Of a stretch of DNA of 64,000 nt, positions 1-10,400 are shown piece after piece (position 1 is the first letter of the stretch; each line of letters begins with the position of its first letter). The translations under genes and the position numbers were made by a program. Origin of the DNA: CAYJAZ01 sp964371865 (GTDB lineage: Bacteria; Desulfobacterota; Desulfovibrionia; Desulfovibrionales; Desulfovibrionaceae); contig CAYJOR010000009.1 in the NCBI GenBank assembly GCA_964371865.1, forward strand, positions 1 through 64,000, in the 5' to 3' direction. Below the pieces are notes generated by a model. The model was not told the DNA's origin. It saw only the letters and a program-made list of their open reading frames with translations, and ran no database searches.

Positions 1-423
1 TATTTTGAACTTCTATCAAGCAAAAGCTTAGAAGAAATTGCTGAAATGAAATCAGATGTTGAAAATGGTAAACTTCATCCTAAACTTGTGAAAGAATCAT
101 TGGCATGTGAAATTGTTACTCTTTACCATGGTGAAGAAGCAGCAAAACAAGCTCAACAAGGATTCAACGCTGTTTTTGCAAAAGGAACTTTCCCAGAAGA
201 TGCTTCAAAACTCACAGTAACTGAAGGTGACGAAAGCTTGCCACCTGTATTTTTAGCAAATTCAGGCTTAGCGGCTTCAAGATCAAAAGCGAAGCAAAAT
301 ATTTCTGCAGGTGCATTTTCAATAAATGGCGAAAAGTGTCACGATGAAAAAACACCTTTATCAAAAGGAACTTACCAAATCAAATTTGGTAAAAACGGTT
401 TCTTGCTTCTAGAAGTTATTTAA
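1..423 (+). CDS. tyrS: Tyrosyl-tRNA synthetase, C-terminal part (5' end outside window)
   Basis: The reading frame is open from base 1 and stops at 421-423, so only the last 140 residues are present. The end of the protein is a small S4-like RNA-binding module: a segment beginning GLAASRSKAKQNI and ending in the GTYQIKFGKNGFLLLEV strand pattern, as in the C-terminal anticodon-binding domain of bacterial TyrRS. The preceding stretch (HPKLVKESLACEIV, then the AKQAQQGFNAVF helix) matches the linker typical of TyrRS between catalytic and S4 domains. The enzyme charges tRNA-Tyr with tyrosine in the cytoplasm. The HIGH and KMSKS catalytic motifs lie outside the window, so the call rests on the C-terminus only. 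Confidence 0.88.
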   Translation, partial: YFELLSSKSLEEIAEMKSDVENGKLHPKLVKESLACEIVTLYHGEEAAKQAQQGFNAVFAKGTFPEDASKLTVTEGDESLPPVFLANSGLAASRSKAKQNISAGAFSINGEKCHDEKTPLSKGTYQIKFGKNGFLLLEVI

Positions 424-435
424 TTTCAAACAATA

Positions 436-467
436 ACGGGAGTAAATAACTCCCGTTTCTTTCTTTT
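436..467 (+). terminator. Rho-independent terminator after tyrS
   Basis: An 8-bp perfect stem (ACGGGAGT/ACTCCCGT) with a 5-base loop is followed directly by a T-rich run, 13 bases after the tyrS stop. Confidence 0.88.
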
Positions 468-491
468 ATTTCTTTTCTGTATGAGGAAAAA

Positions 492-1328
492 ATGCCGCAT
501 ATAACACTTTATCATAGCGATAATCTACCCATATTAAAATCACTTCCGGCTTCTTTTGTCGATTTGATATATATAGATCCACCTTTTAATACGGGAAAGA
601 AACAAAAAAGAACCCAATTAAAAACTGTTCAATCGAAAGATGGTGATAGAGTTGGCTATCAAGGCAAACGCTATAAAACTGTGCCGATTGCAACAAAATC
701 TTATGATGATAGCTTTGAAGATTTTGAATCTTTTATTAAGCCGCGTATGCACGAAGCTTTCAGAATTTTGAAACCTCATGGCTCAATCTTTTTTCATATA
801 GACTACCGCGAGGCTCATTATTGCAAAATTTGGCTTGATGAAATTTTCGGTAGAGATTGTTTCCAAAATGAAATTATTTGGGCTTATGATTACGGTGCTC
901 GTTCAAAGAAAAAGTGGTCATCAAAGCACGATTCTATCTTTTGGTATACAAAGCACCCTACCATATATACCTATAATTATGATGCAATTGACCGCATTCC
1001 CTATATGGCGCCTAGTCTAGTTGGAAAGGTTAAAGCAAAGCGTGGCAAAACTCCAACTGACGTTTGGTGGCATACAATTGTAAGTCCAAATGGTAAGGAA
1101 AAAACAGGCTACCCAACGCAAAAACCTCGTGGAATCATTGACAGAATTGTAAGAGTTCATTCAAATGAAGGGGATACTGTTTGTGATTTCTTTGCTGGTA
1201 GCGGCACTGTAGGAGAATCCGCTTATAAACTTGGTCGTAGTGCGTTGCTTGTTGACAAAAATCAACAGGCTATAGATGTTATGCTCAGCAGATTTTCCGG
1301 AATTGATGATATTTCACTCTATGAATAA
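492..1328 (+). CDS. Orphan beta-class DNA methyltransferase
   Basis: A 278-residue DNA adenine-N6 or cytosine-N4 methyltransferase of the N6_N4_Mtase family. The catalytic motif DPPFNTG is at about residue 29 and the SAM-binding motif FAGSGTVGE is near residue 235, after the usual YPTQKP segment. Catalytic before SAM motif is the beta-class order. The central segment between the motifs (about 60-200) would hold the target-recognition part. The start follows a GAGGA ribosome site at 483. No restriction endonuclease gene is adjacent: tyrS ends upstream with a terminator and another terminator follows at 1361, so it is a single-gene unit. That suggests a solitary methylase with a regulatory or maintenance role, but the target sequence cannot be read from the gene. 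Confidence 0.87.
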   Translation: MPHITLYHSDNLPILKSLPASFVDLIYIDPPFNTGKKQKRTQLKTVQSKDGDRVGYQGKRYKTVPIATKSYDDSFEDFESFIKPRMHEAFRILKPHGSIFFHIDYREAHYCKIWLDEIFGRDCFQNEIIWAYDYGARSKKKWSSKHDSIFWYTKHPTIYTYNYDAIDRIPYMAPSLVGKVKAKRGKTPTDVWWHTIVSPNGKEKTGYPTQKPRGIIDRIVRVHSNEGDTVCDFFAGSGTVGESAYKLGRSALLVDKNQQAIDVMLSRFSGIDDISLYE

Positions 1329-1360
1329 AAATTTTTTATGATATAACAGTCTATAATATA

Positions 1361-1397
1361 AGAAAATCAATACGGTAATGTTTGATTTTCTTTTTTT
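1361..1397 (+). terminator. Terminator after the methyltransferase
   Basis: A 10-bp perfect stem (AGAAAATCAA/TTGATTTTCT) is followed by seven Ts, 32 bases after the stop codon. Confidence 0.8.
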
Positions 1398-1479
1398 ATA
1401 CGATACTGTATGAATTTTAAAATATAACTATTCAAGTTATTAATTTATATTAAATTCTTTTGTAATAAAAGATTTATGC

Positions 1480-1507
1480 TTGATTATTCTCGATAATTTG
1501 CTACACT
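1480..1507 (+). promoter_or_regulatory. Candidate sigma70 promoter for glpK
   Basis: TTGATT and TACACT are separated by 16 bases, leaving a leader of about 30 bases before the glpK start. This is inferred from consensus similarity only. Confidence 0.45.
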
Positions 1508-1541
1508 TTTTTAGAAAAATCTACCCATAAAGGATATCGTA

Positions 1542-3032
1542 ATGAAATATATTCTAGCTCTAGATCAAGGAACAACCTCATCTCGTGCGGTTCTTTTTGA
1601 TCATGAAATGCAAATAGTTCAGATTGCCCAACAAGAATTTAGGCAAATTTTCCCCCAACCAGGTTGGGTAGAGCATGACCCAAATGAAATTTTTGACTCT
1701 CAACGTCGTGTTACTCGTGATTGTTTGCATGATGCAAATGTTCATGCTTCAGATGTTGTAGCGGCAGGTATTACCAATCAGCGTGAAACTACAATTGTTT
1801 GGGATAAAAATTCAGGAATGCCAATTTACAATGCTATTGTTTGGCAAGATAGAAGAACTGCAGGTATTTGCGATGCGCTTAGAGCAGCAGGCAAGGCAGA
1901 TATCATACAAGAAAAAACAGGTCTTTTGTTAGATTCATATTTCTCAGGAACAAAGATTAAGTGGATTCTTGACAATGTTGAAGGCGCAAGAGCAAAGGCA
2001 GAAAAGGGCGAATTGCTTTTTGGAACTGTTGATACTTGGCTTATTTGGAACTTTTCAAAAACACGAGCTCATGTAACTGACCCTTCTAATGCCTCACGTA
2101 CAATGCTCTTTAATATCCATACTATGGATTGGGATGATGAACTTTTAGATATATTTGAAATTCCTAAAAGTATGCTACCTGAAGTTGTTCCTTCATCAGG
2201 TAAATCAGCAGAAATAAACGTAGAATTTTTTGGTAGAGCAATTCCGATTGCAGGTATAGCTGGTGATCAGCAAGCTGCTACATTCGGCAATGCCTGTCTA
2301 GAACCTGGAATGATTAAAAATACTTATGGCACTGGCTGCTTTATGCTTATGCACACAGGCGCAGATGCTAAGAAGAGCAGTCATAATCTTCTTACGACGG
2401 TTGCTTGGCATAGAGATGGGCACTTCCGTTATGCTTTAGAAGGTTCAGTTTTTATGGGCGGCGCAACAATTCAGTGGCTTAGAGATGGTTTGCAAATCAT
2501 TAATTCAGCTTCTGAAATTGAAAGTTTGGCGGCTTCCGTTCCAGATAATGGTGGCGTTTATTTTGTTCCATCATTTGTAGGACTTGGTGCTCCTTATTGG
2601 GATCCGCGTGCTAGAGGAATTATGACAGGTCTTACTCGTGGTGCAACAAAGGCTCATATTGCGCGCGCAGCACTTGAAGCAGTTGCATTGCAAAACCTTG
2701 ATATTATGGAAAGCATGAAAGCGGACTCCGGTTTAGAAATTACAGCTCTTCGTGCTGACGGTGGCGCATCAAGAAATAATATGCTTATGCAATTTCAGGC
2801 GGATATGCTTGGTGTGCCGGTTGAAAGACCAATGGTTACAGAAACTACTGCGCTTGGTGCTGCTTGTTTAGCTGGTCTTGCAACTGATTTCTGGAAAGAT
2901 AAAACTGATATGACAGCTCGTTGGAAACTTGATCGCCGTTTTGAACCACGTATGGGAGAAGATCAAAGACTAGAACTACGTCATAACTGGCACAAAGCTA
3001 TTGATCGTGCAAGAAATTGGATTGAAGATTAG
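1542..3032 (+). CDS. glpK: Glycerol kinase
   Basis: A 496-residue FGGY-family kinase of the usual GlpK length, phosphorylating glycerol to sn-glycerol 3-phosphate with ATP in the cytoplasm. The N-terminal phosphate-binding motif DQGTTSSR is at residues 8-15. Further GlpK hallmarks follow: GWVEHDPNEI, ITNQRETTIVWD, IVWQDRRT, the GDQQAA catalytic segment, and the C-terminal DGGASRNN adenosine-site motif. The start has an AAGGATAT ribosome site. The gene stands alone between a candidate promoter and a strong terminator; no glpF or glpD is next to it, so uptake and oxidation functions must lie elsewhere. No truncation or unusual residue was noticed. Confidence 0.96.
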   Translation: MKYILALDQGTTSSRAVLFDHEMQIVQIAQQEFRQIFPQPGWVEHDPNEIFDSQRRVTRDCLHDANVHASDVVAAGITNQRETTIVWDKNSGMPIYNAIVWQDRRTAGICDALRAAGKADIIQEKTGLLLDSYFSGTKIKWILDNVEGARAKAEKGELLFGTVDTWLIWNFSKTRAHVTDPSNASRTMLFNIHTMDWDDELLDIFEIPKSMLPEVVPSSGKSAEINVEFFGRAIPIAGIAGDQQAATFGNACLEPGMIKNTYGTGCFMLMHTGADAKKSSHNLLTTVAWHRDGHFRYALEGSVFMGGATIQWLRDGLQIINSASEIESLAASVPDNGGVYFVPSFVGLGAPYWDPRARGIMTGLTRGATKAHIARAALEAVALQNLDIMESMKADSGLEITALRADGGASRNNMLMQFQADMLGVPVERPMVTETTALGAACLAGLATDFWKDKTDMTARWKLDRRFEPRMGEDQRLELRHNWHKAIDRARNWIED

Positions 3033-3063
3033 TCTTTCTTATTTATTAGAGCTTATTTTATAA

Positions 3064-3108
3064 AAAGGGAAAAGAACATTTTTATAGTGTCTTTTCCCTT
3101 TGATTTTT
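3064..3108 (+). terminator. Terminator after glpK
   Basis: A 12-bp perfect stem (AAAGGGAAAAGA/TCTTTTCCCTTT) is followed by GATTTTT. Confidence 0.88.
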
Positions 3109-3231
3109 CACTATAAGTAAGAATTTTATTTAAACTAAAGCTTTATGAAAAGTAAAAGCTAGCAGAAAGTTTTCTTTACTTTATTTATACAATAAATTAT
3201 AAATGAAAAAATATCTTTTTAAAGAGGAATT

Positions 3232-4434
3232 ATGAATTTTGCTATTATTGTTGCCGCCGGTAAGGGGAGACGCTTACAATCTAAAAATCCAGATAGCTTA
3301 CCCAAACAGTTCTATAAGTATCACGATAAACCATTATGGTGGCATAGCGCACAATCTTTTAATAATTCTCCATTAATTGAAGGTATTATATTCGTTTTTC
3401 ATAAAGATAATCTCGATTTTGCAAAAGATCAAGTTGAAGAATATAAAAATGATTTTTCTGTTCAAATACATTGTGTTGCTGGAGGAGAAAGAAGACAAGA
3501 TAGCGTAAGAAATGGTTTACTTGCTCTTCCTAAAGAATGTAAATTTGTGGCTATCCATGATGCAGCAAGACCTTTTGTTACAACAAAACTTATAACTAGC
3601 TGCTTTGAGTTTCTTTCAAAAAATTCAGATTTCATGGGTGTGGTTCCAGCTTTGGAAGTGATCGACACTATTAAAGTTACAGAGAATGATTCAATAGTAT
3701 CTACTCCAAAACGAAAAACACTAAGGGCAGTACAAACTCCTCAATGTTTTCAAAAGGATATAATTTTAAACGCACATGAAAAAATCAATATGGAAAATAT
3801 TGATGTCACAGATGATGCATCTATACTGGAGTACTATAACGAAAAAGTATACTGCATAGAAGGTGAATTAACGAACAAAAAAATTACTCATGTGGAGGAT
3901 TTATCTTTGTTACAAGAGGAAAAAATGATAGAAAATATCACATGTGTGGGCTACGATGTTCACGCATATACCGACGAAACTAACTCGAAAGCACGTCCTA
4001 TGAAGCTTGGTAGTGTTCCAATTCCAACTAAGATTTGTATAAAAGCTCACTCTGATGGAGATGTTCTTTTACATGCTTTGATGGATGGACTTCTTTCACT
4101 CATTGCTGCGGGTGACATAGGTAAACATTTTCCTGACACTAACAAAGAATTTGAGAATATTTCTTCTGCAATCTTGCTCGATAAAGTACTTGAAATGATT
4201 AATAAACATACTAAAATAATTAGACTTGTTCATGTTGATATAACAATAGTTGCACAAGAACCAAGAATTTCACCACATACTGCTCAAATTCAAAAAAATA
4301 TCGCACATATGCTTTCACTCCCTCACGATTGTGTGAATATTAAGGCTACAACAGAGGAAAAACTTGGCTTTACAGGCGATCTTAAGGGAATTAAAGCTAC
4401 TGCGCTTATTTCTGCAACAAGGGAGACAAGATGA
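3232..4434 (+). CDS. ispDF: Bifunctional MEP cytidylyltransferase / MECDP synthase
   Basis: A 400-residue fusion of two steps of the non-mevalonate isoprenoid pathway. Residues 1-225 are IspD, with the nucleotide-binding AAGKGRR loop at the N-terminus, the ERRQDSVRNGL segment and HDAARPFV. Residues from about 235 are IspF, starting with the metal-site motif GYDVHAY, then HSDGDVLLHALMDGLL, GDIGKHFPDTN and the terminal ATTEEKLGFTGD. IspD makes CDP-ME from MEP and CTP; IspF cyclises CDP-ME 2-phosphate. Fused IspDF is common in alpha-, epsilon- and deltaproteobacterial lineages. The start has an AAAGAGG ribosome site. The stop overlaps the next start by four bases (ATGA), so it is translationally coupled to the glycosyltransferase. 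Confidence 0.95.
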   Translation: MNFAIIVAAGKGRRLQSKNPDSLPKQFYKYHDKPLWWHSAQSFNNSPLIEGIIFVFHKDNLDFAKDQVEEYKNDFSVQIHCVAGGERRQDSVRNGLLALPKECKFVAIHDAARPFVTTKLITSCFEFLSKNSDFMGVVPALEVIDTIKVTENDSIVSTPKRKTLRAVQTPQCFQKDIILNAHEKINMENIDVTDDASILEYYNEKVYCIEGELTNKKITHVEDLSLLQEEKMIENITCVGYDVHAYTDETNSKARPMKLGSVPIPTKICIKAHSDGDVLLHALMDGLLSLIAAGDIGKHFPDTNKEFENISSAILLDKVLEMINKHTKIIRLVHVDITIVAQEPRISPHTAQIQKNIAHMLSLPHDCVNIKATTEEKLGFTGDLKGIKATALISATRETR

Positions 4435-6134
4435 TAACTCAAGCTATTTTTGATGAAAATAATACTTTAAAAGATATAGAAATATCAATAGGAAGTAGAA
4501 AAATATTTCTTCTAGGAAATAGAGGTGAGGAAAGAGAAATTTCCTTGCTGAATCAGTATGATAAAAGAGATAAAAAAAATGTCTTACCCGTTTTCCTTGG
4601 CCTAGGTTTTGGATATGCTGTAAGAAAATTTCTTGAGCTAAGCGATGAATCTCAACAAATTTGTATTATTGATAAAGAAAATTTTCTTGAAAATGAAGAA
4701 TATCATAAAACAGTTAAAGATATACTTGAAAACCCACGAGTTATTTTTATACAGTCAGAAGATGTAGTAAAAGCACTATCTCTTGTAACAGCGTGGCAAA
4801 ATTCTAATAAAAATTTTCCACTTTTTCCTATTTTAAATTCACAATATACTAGAATGGATAGTGATTATTATAAAAAACTTAAAGAAAAACTTGAAGCTTC
4901 TTTCAAGTTTGATTTTTGGGGAAAAGTCCGTAAAAAGCGTTTTGTAGGTGAAAATCCTAAACTTTTACTGCTTACGAGTAAGTATTTTTTAATGGGCGAA
5001 ATTGTTTCAGCGTGTAAAAGAATTGGACTTGAACATAAACTAGTTATTTTAGAAGATGAGAAAATTTTACAAGAAGAGTTTGTAAGTAAATTGTTACAAG
5101 AAGTTGTTGAATTTCAGCCGGATGCAATTCTTACAATGAATCATCTCGGAGTCGACAGGGAAGGTATTCTTACAGATTTACTTGCGCGCTTAGAGCTTCC
5201 GCTTGTTTCTTGGTTTGTTGATAATCCTCATCTTGTTTTACATTCATATCCAAAACTTTCCTGTGAATGGTTGAATATATTCACTTATGATAAAGATAAT
5301 ATTGTTTCATTAAATAAAGTGGGTTATGAAAATGTGCATTATCTTCCACTTGGAACGGATCCTGAACGATTCAATCCACGTAATGCAGAAAAACCTTATA
5401 GAAAAGAATGGGTTAGTAATGTTTCATTTGTTGGAAATTCTATGCGCACTAAAGTTGCATCTGCTTTGGGACGAGCACAAATTCCAAGAGATTTGTTGAT
5501 TTATTACAAGGAAATAGCTAGAAAATTTATTGAATACGATGGGCACTCTGTCTATAACTGTTTAGAAATTCACTTTCCAAATCTTTTACCCCTCTACCAT
5601 AATCTAAAAAATATTGAAAATAAGCTTGCATTTGAAACTGCTATCACTTGGGAAGCTACCAGATTATATAGATATTTATGTTTTGAACAATGCTTTGATT
5701 TTGACCCTCTCGTTGTAGGTGATTCAGCTTGGATTCATGCACTTAATAAGAGAAAAGTAAAATATCGATATATTTCAGCTGTTTCTTACTATGATGAATT
5801 ACCGCAGTTTTATTGTCATTCTAAGATTAATTTTAATTCAACTTCACAACAAATGAAAAACGCTGTGAATCAAAGAATATTTGATGTAACTGCCACAAAT
5901 TCTTTTATTATTACTGATTGGCGCGCTCAAATGGATGATTTACTTGAAAGCGGTAAAGAAGTAGTATCATATAAAGAAAAAGAAGAAATTCCTGATCTTA
6001 TACGGTTTTATCTCAAAAATGAAACTGCAAGAAAAGAAATTACAAATAAAGGAAGAGAACGCGTTCTACAAGAACACACTTGGGAAAAGCGTTTGGAACA
6101 AGCAATTTCAACTCTAAAGAAAAAATATGCCTAA
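4431..6134 (+). CDS. CgeB/DUF3880-type glycosyltransferase
   Basis: A 567-residue cytoplasmic protein without signal peptide. Residues about 1-170 form a variable N-terminal domain. Residues about 175-330 match the DUF3880 type of N-terminal glycosyltransferase lobe, with WFVDNPHLVLHSYPKL, then YDKDNIVSLNKVGYENVHYLPLGTDPERF. The C-terminal lobe (about 450-560) has the group-1 pattern KINFN, NQRIFDVTATNSFIITDW, and a terminal RVLQEHTWEKRLEQ helix. Families of this kind transfer sugars to surface polysaccharide or to proteins such as flagellin, but donor and acceptor cannot be read here. It overlaps ispDF by 4 bases and the following flavoprotein by 8 bases, so the three are cotranscribed. Family call firm, substrate unknown. 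Confidence 0.82.
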   Translation: MITQAIFDENNTLKDIEISIGSRKIFLLGNRGEEREISLLNQYDKRDKKNVLPVFLGLGFGYAVRKFLELSDESQQICIIDKENFLENEEYHKTVKDILENPRVIFIQSEDVVKALSLVTAWQNSNKNFPLFPILNSQYTRMDSDYYKKLKEKLEASFKFDFWGKVRKKRFVGENPKLLLLTSKYFLMGEIVSACKRIGLEHKLVILEDEKILQEEFVSKLLQEVVEFQPDAILTMNHLGVDREGILTDLLARLELPLVSWFVDNPHLVLHSYPKLSCEWLNIFTYDKDNIVSLNKVGYENVHYLPLGTDPERFNPRNAEKPYRKEWVSNVSFVGNSMRTKVASALGRAQIPRDLLIYYKEIARKFIEYDGHSVYNCLEIHFPNLLPLYHNLKNIENKLAFETAITWEATRLYRYLCFEQCFDFDPLVVGDSAWIHALNKRKVKYRYISAVSYYDELPQFYCHSKINFNSTSQQMKNAVNQRIFDVTATNSFIITDWRAQMDDLLESGKEVVSYKEKEEIPDLIRFYLKNETARKEITNKGRERVLQEHTWEKRLEQAISTLKKKYA

Positions 6135-7296
6135 TACAATAGAAACACTTATACTTGGTGCCGGTACAGCCGGACTTTATGCCGGATATTTGCTTAAAAA
6201 ATCCGGTATTAACTCTGTAAAACTTCTTGAAATTAATAATGAACCCGGAAGAAAGTTGTGTGTTGCCGGCGGTGGATACGGAAATCTTACAAATACACAG
6301 ATTTCCCATGAAAATTACATAGGTGCTGACAATACTTATGTTAAATATGCGCTTAAGAAATTTTCTTATAAAAAAGCACTCGATTTGTTTTATAGCCTTG
6401 ATATTCCACTTGAAGAGCGTGACTTTGGACAAATATTCTCTCTTATCCCCGCGACTCGGATTCGTGATAGACTTGCTGAAAATCTTGACATTGATTACAA
6501 CTGTGAAATTCTTAATATTCGTTATAAGGATTCAGAATTTATAGTTAAAACATCACGAGGGATTTACACAGCGAAGAAAGTAATCCTTGCAACTGGTTCT
6601 TCAGCATATCCACAAATTAACGCAAGTTCTATAGGTTTAGATTTAGCGTATGGTCTTGGTTTAACAAGTGATAATTTTGTACCCGCACTTACGCCTTTTA
6701 CCTTGCCAAGAAACTCACGTCTGCAAAATCTAGCAGGGATTTGTCTTAATGTTGGTATTGAACTTGCCGGAAAAAAAATGATTCGACCACTACTTTTTAC
6801 TCACAGTGGAGTTTCCGGACCTGCCATACTACTTCTTTCATGCTATCATACAAAGCAAAAAATGAAAGTTGATTTTATGCCGCAAAATAATATTAAAGAT
6901 CTTTGTCATAACCCTGAGAATGGGAAACTGCTGCTTAAAAATCTTGTTATGCGTCATTTACCTGATAGATTAGCGTATTCTCTGATTCCTCTTGGACTCG
7001 AAAAGAAAAAAGTTGCAGAGCTTTCAAAAAAAGAAAGACTTGAACTTGAAACAAATATTCATAACTACAGCTTAGACGATGCAGAGCTTGCTTCTTTAGT
7101 GAAGGCAGAAGCTGCGAAAAATGGTATACATACTTCTCAATTAGATCCGCAAACTATGCAAGCTCTTAATAATCCAAATCTCTATATAGTTGGTGAGGTT
7201 ATGGATATAACAGGGCAACTTGGCGGATACAATATTCATTGGGCTTTAGCTTCAGCATATTGCGCTGTAAATAGTATTAAATCTTCTTTAAAGTAG
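6127..7296 (+). CDS. HI0933/YhiN/BaiN-family flavoprotein oxidoreductase
   Basis: A 389-residue FAD-dependent oxidoreductase of the HI0933-like family. The N-terminus carries the dinucleotide-binding GAGTAGLYAG loop and the family signature EPGRKLCVAGGGYGNLTN. Further family motifs are the ATGSSAYPQ segment at about 155, PALTPF, LLFTHSGVSGPAIL, and the C-terminal GEVMDITGQLGGYN loop that closes the FAD site. The physiological substrate of most members is not established; a gut homologue (BaiN) was proposed to reduce bile-acid intermediates. It is the last gene of the ispDF operon, starting inside the glycosyltransferase gene, and is followed by a long hairpin. Confidence 0.88.
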   Translation: MPNTIETLILGAGTAGLYAGYLLKKSGINSVKLLEINNEPGRKLCVAGGGYGNLTNTQISHENYIGADNTYVKYALKKFSYKKALDLFYSLDIPLEERDFGQIFSLIPATRIRDRLAENLDIDYNCEILNIRYKDSEFIVKTSRGIYTAKKVILATGSSAYPQINASSIGLDLAYGLGLTSDNFVPALTPFTLPRNSRLQNLAGICLNVGIELAGKKMIRPLLFTHSGVSGPAILLLSCYHTKQKMKVDFMPQNNIKDLCHNPENGKLLLKNLVMRHLPDRLAYSLIPLGLEKKKVAELSKKERLELETNIHNYSLDDAELASLVKAEAAKNGIHTSQLDPQTMQALNNPNLYIVGEVMDITGQLGGYNIHWALASAYCAVNSIKSSLK

Positions 7297-7351
7297 AGCA
7301 TAACTCATAAGAAAAGTAACTAATTTTAGATTTCTGCATAATTATTTTCGA

Positions 7352-7394
7352 GAGGGGGAAACCACGTTTTTTATAAAAACGTGGTTTCCCCCTC
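7352..7394. terminator. Long bidirectional terminator between convergent genes
   Basis: An almost perfect stem of about 20 bp (GAGGGGGAAACCACGTTTTT and its complement) lies between the flavoprotein gene and the convergent adhesin gene. It is preceded by TTTTCG; the same TTTTCGAGAGGG start recurs at 33020. Confidence 0.82.
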
Positions 7395-7411
7395 AATAAA
7401 TCTCAGTATAT

Positions 7412-10400
7412 CTACGCTCCGAACATACCTGTATCATTTAGGGCTTGTTCGAGGGCTGCTTTATCAATTGTTTCACCAACGTCATTCAAGGTGATTGTTT
7501 GAGTAGCTGCTTCCTCTTCACCATTTGATACTATAATATCAAATCCGTTGATTTCAGCATTTTCAACAACTTCAAAAGTATAACCTTCAGTTTTGAGCTC
7601 TGATAAATCTAGAGTATCTTCATCGACATTAAAGTCAACTGCAACGTCTACATCGCCATGAGCAAAGTCTTCAAGTTTCCATGTGAATTGATCTTCACCT
7701 TCGCCACCAACTAGAGTATCGCTACCGGTACCGCCTAAGAGGATATCTTCTTGAACTCCGCCAACAAGCACATCATCACCTGCGCCACCGTCGAGCACGT
7801 CTGAACCTTCACCAAGGAGCATATCGCCATCTACTTCATCAAAGATTTCTTCTTCACCGCCGTAGAGCATATCATCGCCTTCGCCACCGAAGAGGAAATC
7901 ATTCCCTTCTGTTCCGAAAACGCTTACTCCCATGTCAGATTCAGCACCTTCTGGTCCTTGAAGAGTAACTTCTTGTGAGTTACTTACCCAAATTTCTGTT
8001 TCGCCATTTGAATAGATTCCGCCATTTTGTGAGTCGCCTGTATATTCCCATGAACTATCAAGAGTAATGCTTTCATCTGATTGGAGAATACCTAAATCAT
8101 CAAACATAGCTTCTCTGTCAGAATTATCGTAACCTTCGCCGGCGATAATCATTTCCATACCGCTGATATTACTGTTTGAAAGAACATCGCTTACGCTTGC
8201 ATTTCCAACGCTTAGCACATCAAAACCTTTACCGCCATCGATAGAGCCGCCGTGATAATTATCAATGATTATAGTATCGTCGCCACCTTCTGCGCCTACA
8301 TAACTATCTGCATAAATAGTACCACCGGTCATATTGTCAACACGGATAGTATCGTTTCCGCTTTGTGCTCCGGTATATTCCTGATAGCTATCGCCATAGA
8401 CAATACCACCGGACATATTTTCGATATTGAAGGTATCATCACCGGCAATTGAAGTTCCGTAAGCGTGTGAACCATCGCCTGTGATACTGCCATCTACCAT
8501 ATTTTCAATATTATAGGTATCATCGCCGCCTTTTCCGTGCAAGCTGTATGCATCACCATAAACACTTTGACCGCTCATGGTATCAATATTTATAGTGTCA
8601 TCGCCACCTTGTGAGTCAGATGATATTGTATAAGCATCACCGGTAATATAAGTTTGACCAAAGCCTTTTCCTGTGTATGATTCAACATTTATAGTATCAT
8701 TGCCACCTTGTGAGCCAGAATTCAATGAGTAACCATCGCCAAACACTTTTCCGCTACTTTGTGAATCAATTGTAATAGTATCATTTCCAGCAACTGCTGA
8801 ATTCAGCGTAAAGCCATCACCGAGAACAGCACCACCTTTAACACTATCAACTGTAATACTGTCATCTCCGCCTTTACTTGCGGAGTTCATGGTATAACCG
8901 TCGCCAACAACGTAGCCACTATTCAGAGTGTCAACATCTATTGTGTCATTTCCGCCTTTACTTGCGGTGTTCATGGTGTAACCGTCGCCAAAAAGATAAC
9001 TATTATTCAGAGTGCCAACGTTTACTGTGTCATCTCCACCTTCAGCATAGGCACCCATTGAACTTGCATCGCCATAAATTCTGGAACCTGTAACTGTTGT
9101 ATTTTGGAGGTTTAAAGTATCGTCGCCACCCTCTGCAAATTTGGCTGAACTACCACTACCCATACCCATTGAATCACCGGAAATTTCACCATTAAGCAGT
9201 TGGTTTACAGTATTTCCACTTGCATCAGTCTTACCGGTGAAGTTTATAGTATCATCACCGCCTTTACCGCCTAAAGACACATTCCAACCATCACCTAGAA
9301 GCTTGCTTGATATTTCATTAACGCTTGAAATTTTATTCGCACTCATTGTGCCGACATTAATGGTATCATCACCGCCTACAAGACCATCGCCAACATTACC
9401 ATCTGCACGGATATGACCACCACTTGCAAGTTCACCAACTGTGATTACATCATCTCCACCATCTTTTGTAAGGTAGAGTTCATCACCGTAGATGTGGTGA
9501 GCTTCGCCATCAGTGCCTACTCCTACTTTACCTGTAATTTCTAGCTTGTCATCGTTTTCACCAAGCAAGAAAGCTGATAATTTTTGTTCTGCTAACGCAC
9601 CAGCGCTGCTACCTTCCTGGCTAGCGTTTTTATAGCTAGCTGTGCTATATTCGTAAGTTGTGCCATCAATTGTATTTAAGTTTGTAACAGTTACAGTATG
9701 GTCAGTGAAGTCACCTTCAATAAGTAAGTTTTCATTTGTAGCAGCATTACTTGAGAATGTTACTGTTGATTCATATATAGTGCCATCTGCATCTTCAACT
9801 GTATACTTAAGAACAGCGTTAACATCTAGATGATCCATATTTGAAAGTGCATCAGGAGCTTTATAAATGAAGTCTCCATTTTCGTTTACTATAACGGTAT
9901 AGTTGTCAAATACGCCTGATTTGATTTCTACCGGATAAGTAAGAGTAAATACAGTTTCACCATCTACAACAGTTTCAGTAAGAGTCCAACCATCAGCTAC
10001 TTCAAAGTCCGTTATTTTACCACCGGAAATTGCATCACCATCAAATAGGTTACCTTCAGCCTTAGCACCTTCGTTAAGAGAAATAGAATCGTTTACTAAA
10101 GGAGCGTAAGAGCCATCTACTTCAGGGCTTGGTTTTATTTCAATATATTGCTCGTCAGAGTCACCGTCACTATCGGTTGCAGTAACTTTAAGTATAATAT
10201 TTTGTTCAAATTCTGCGAACTGGTTAAAGTTCCATTCACCTGTTTCATTGTTTATATCAACAGTGAACATTAGAGTACCACTATTATCTGTAGCTGAATA
10301 TGTAACTGTTCCGTCTTCACTTTGAACTTTTGTGATGTTTACCCAATCACCATCGAGCATCATACCACTATTTGTTCCGAGACCCTGCACGAGTTCAAAA

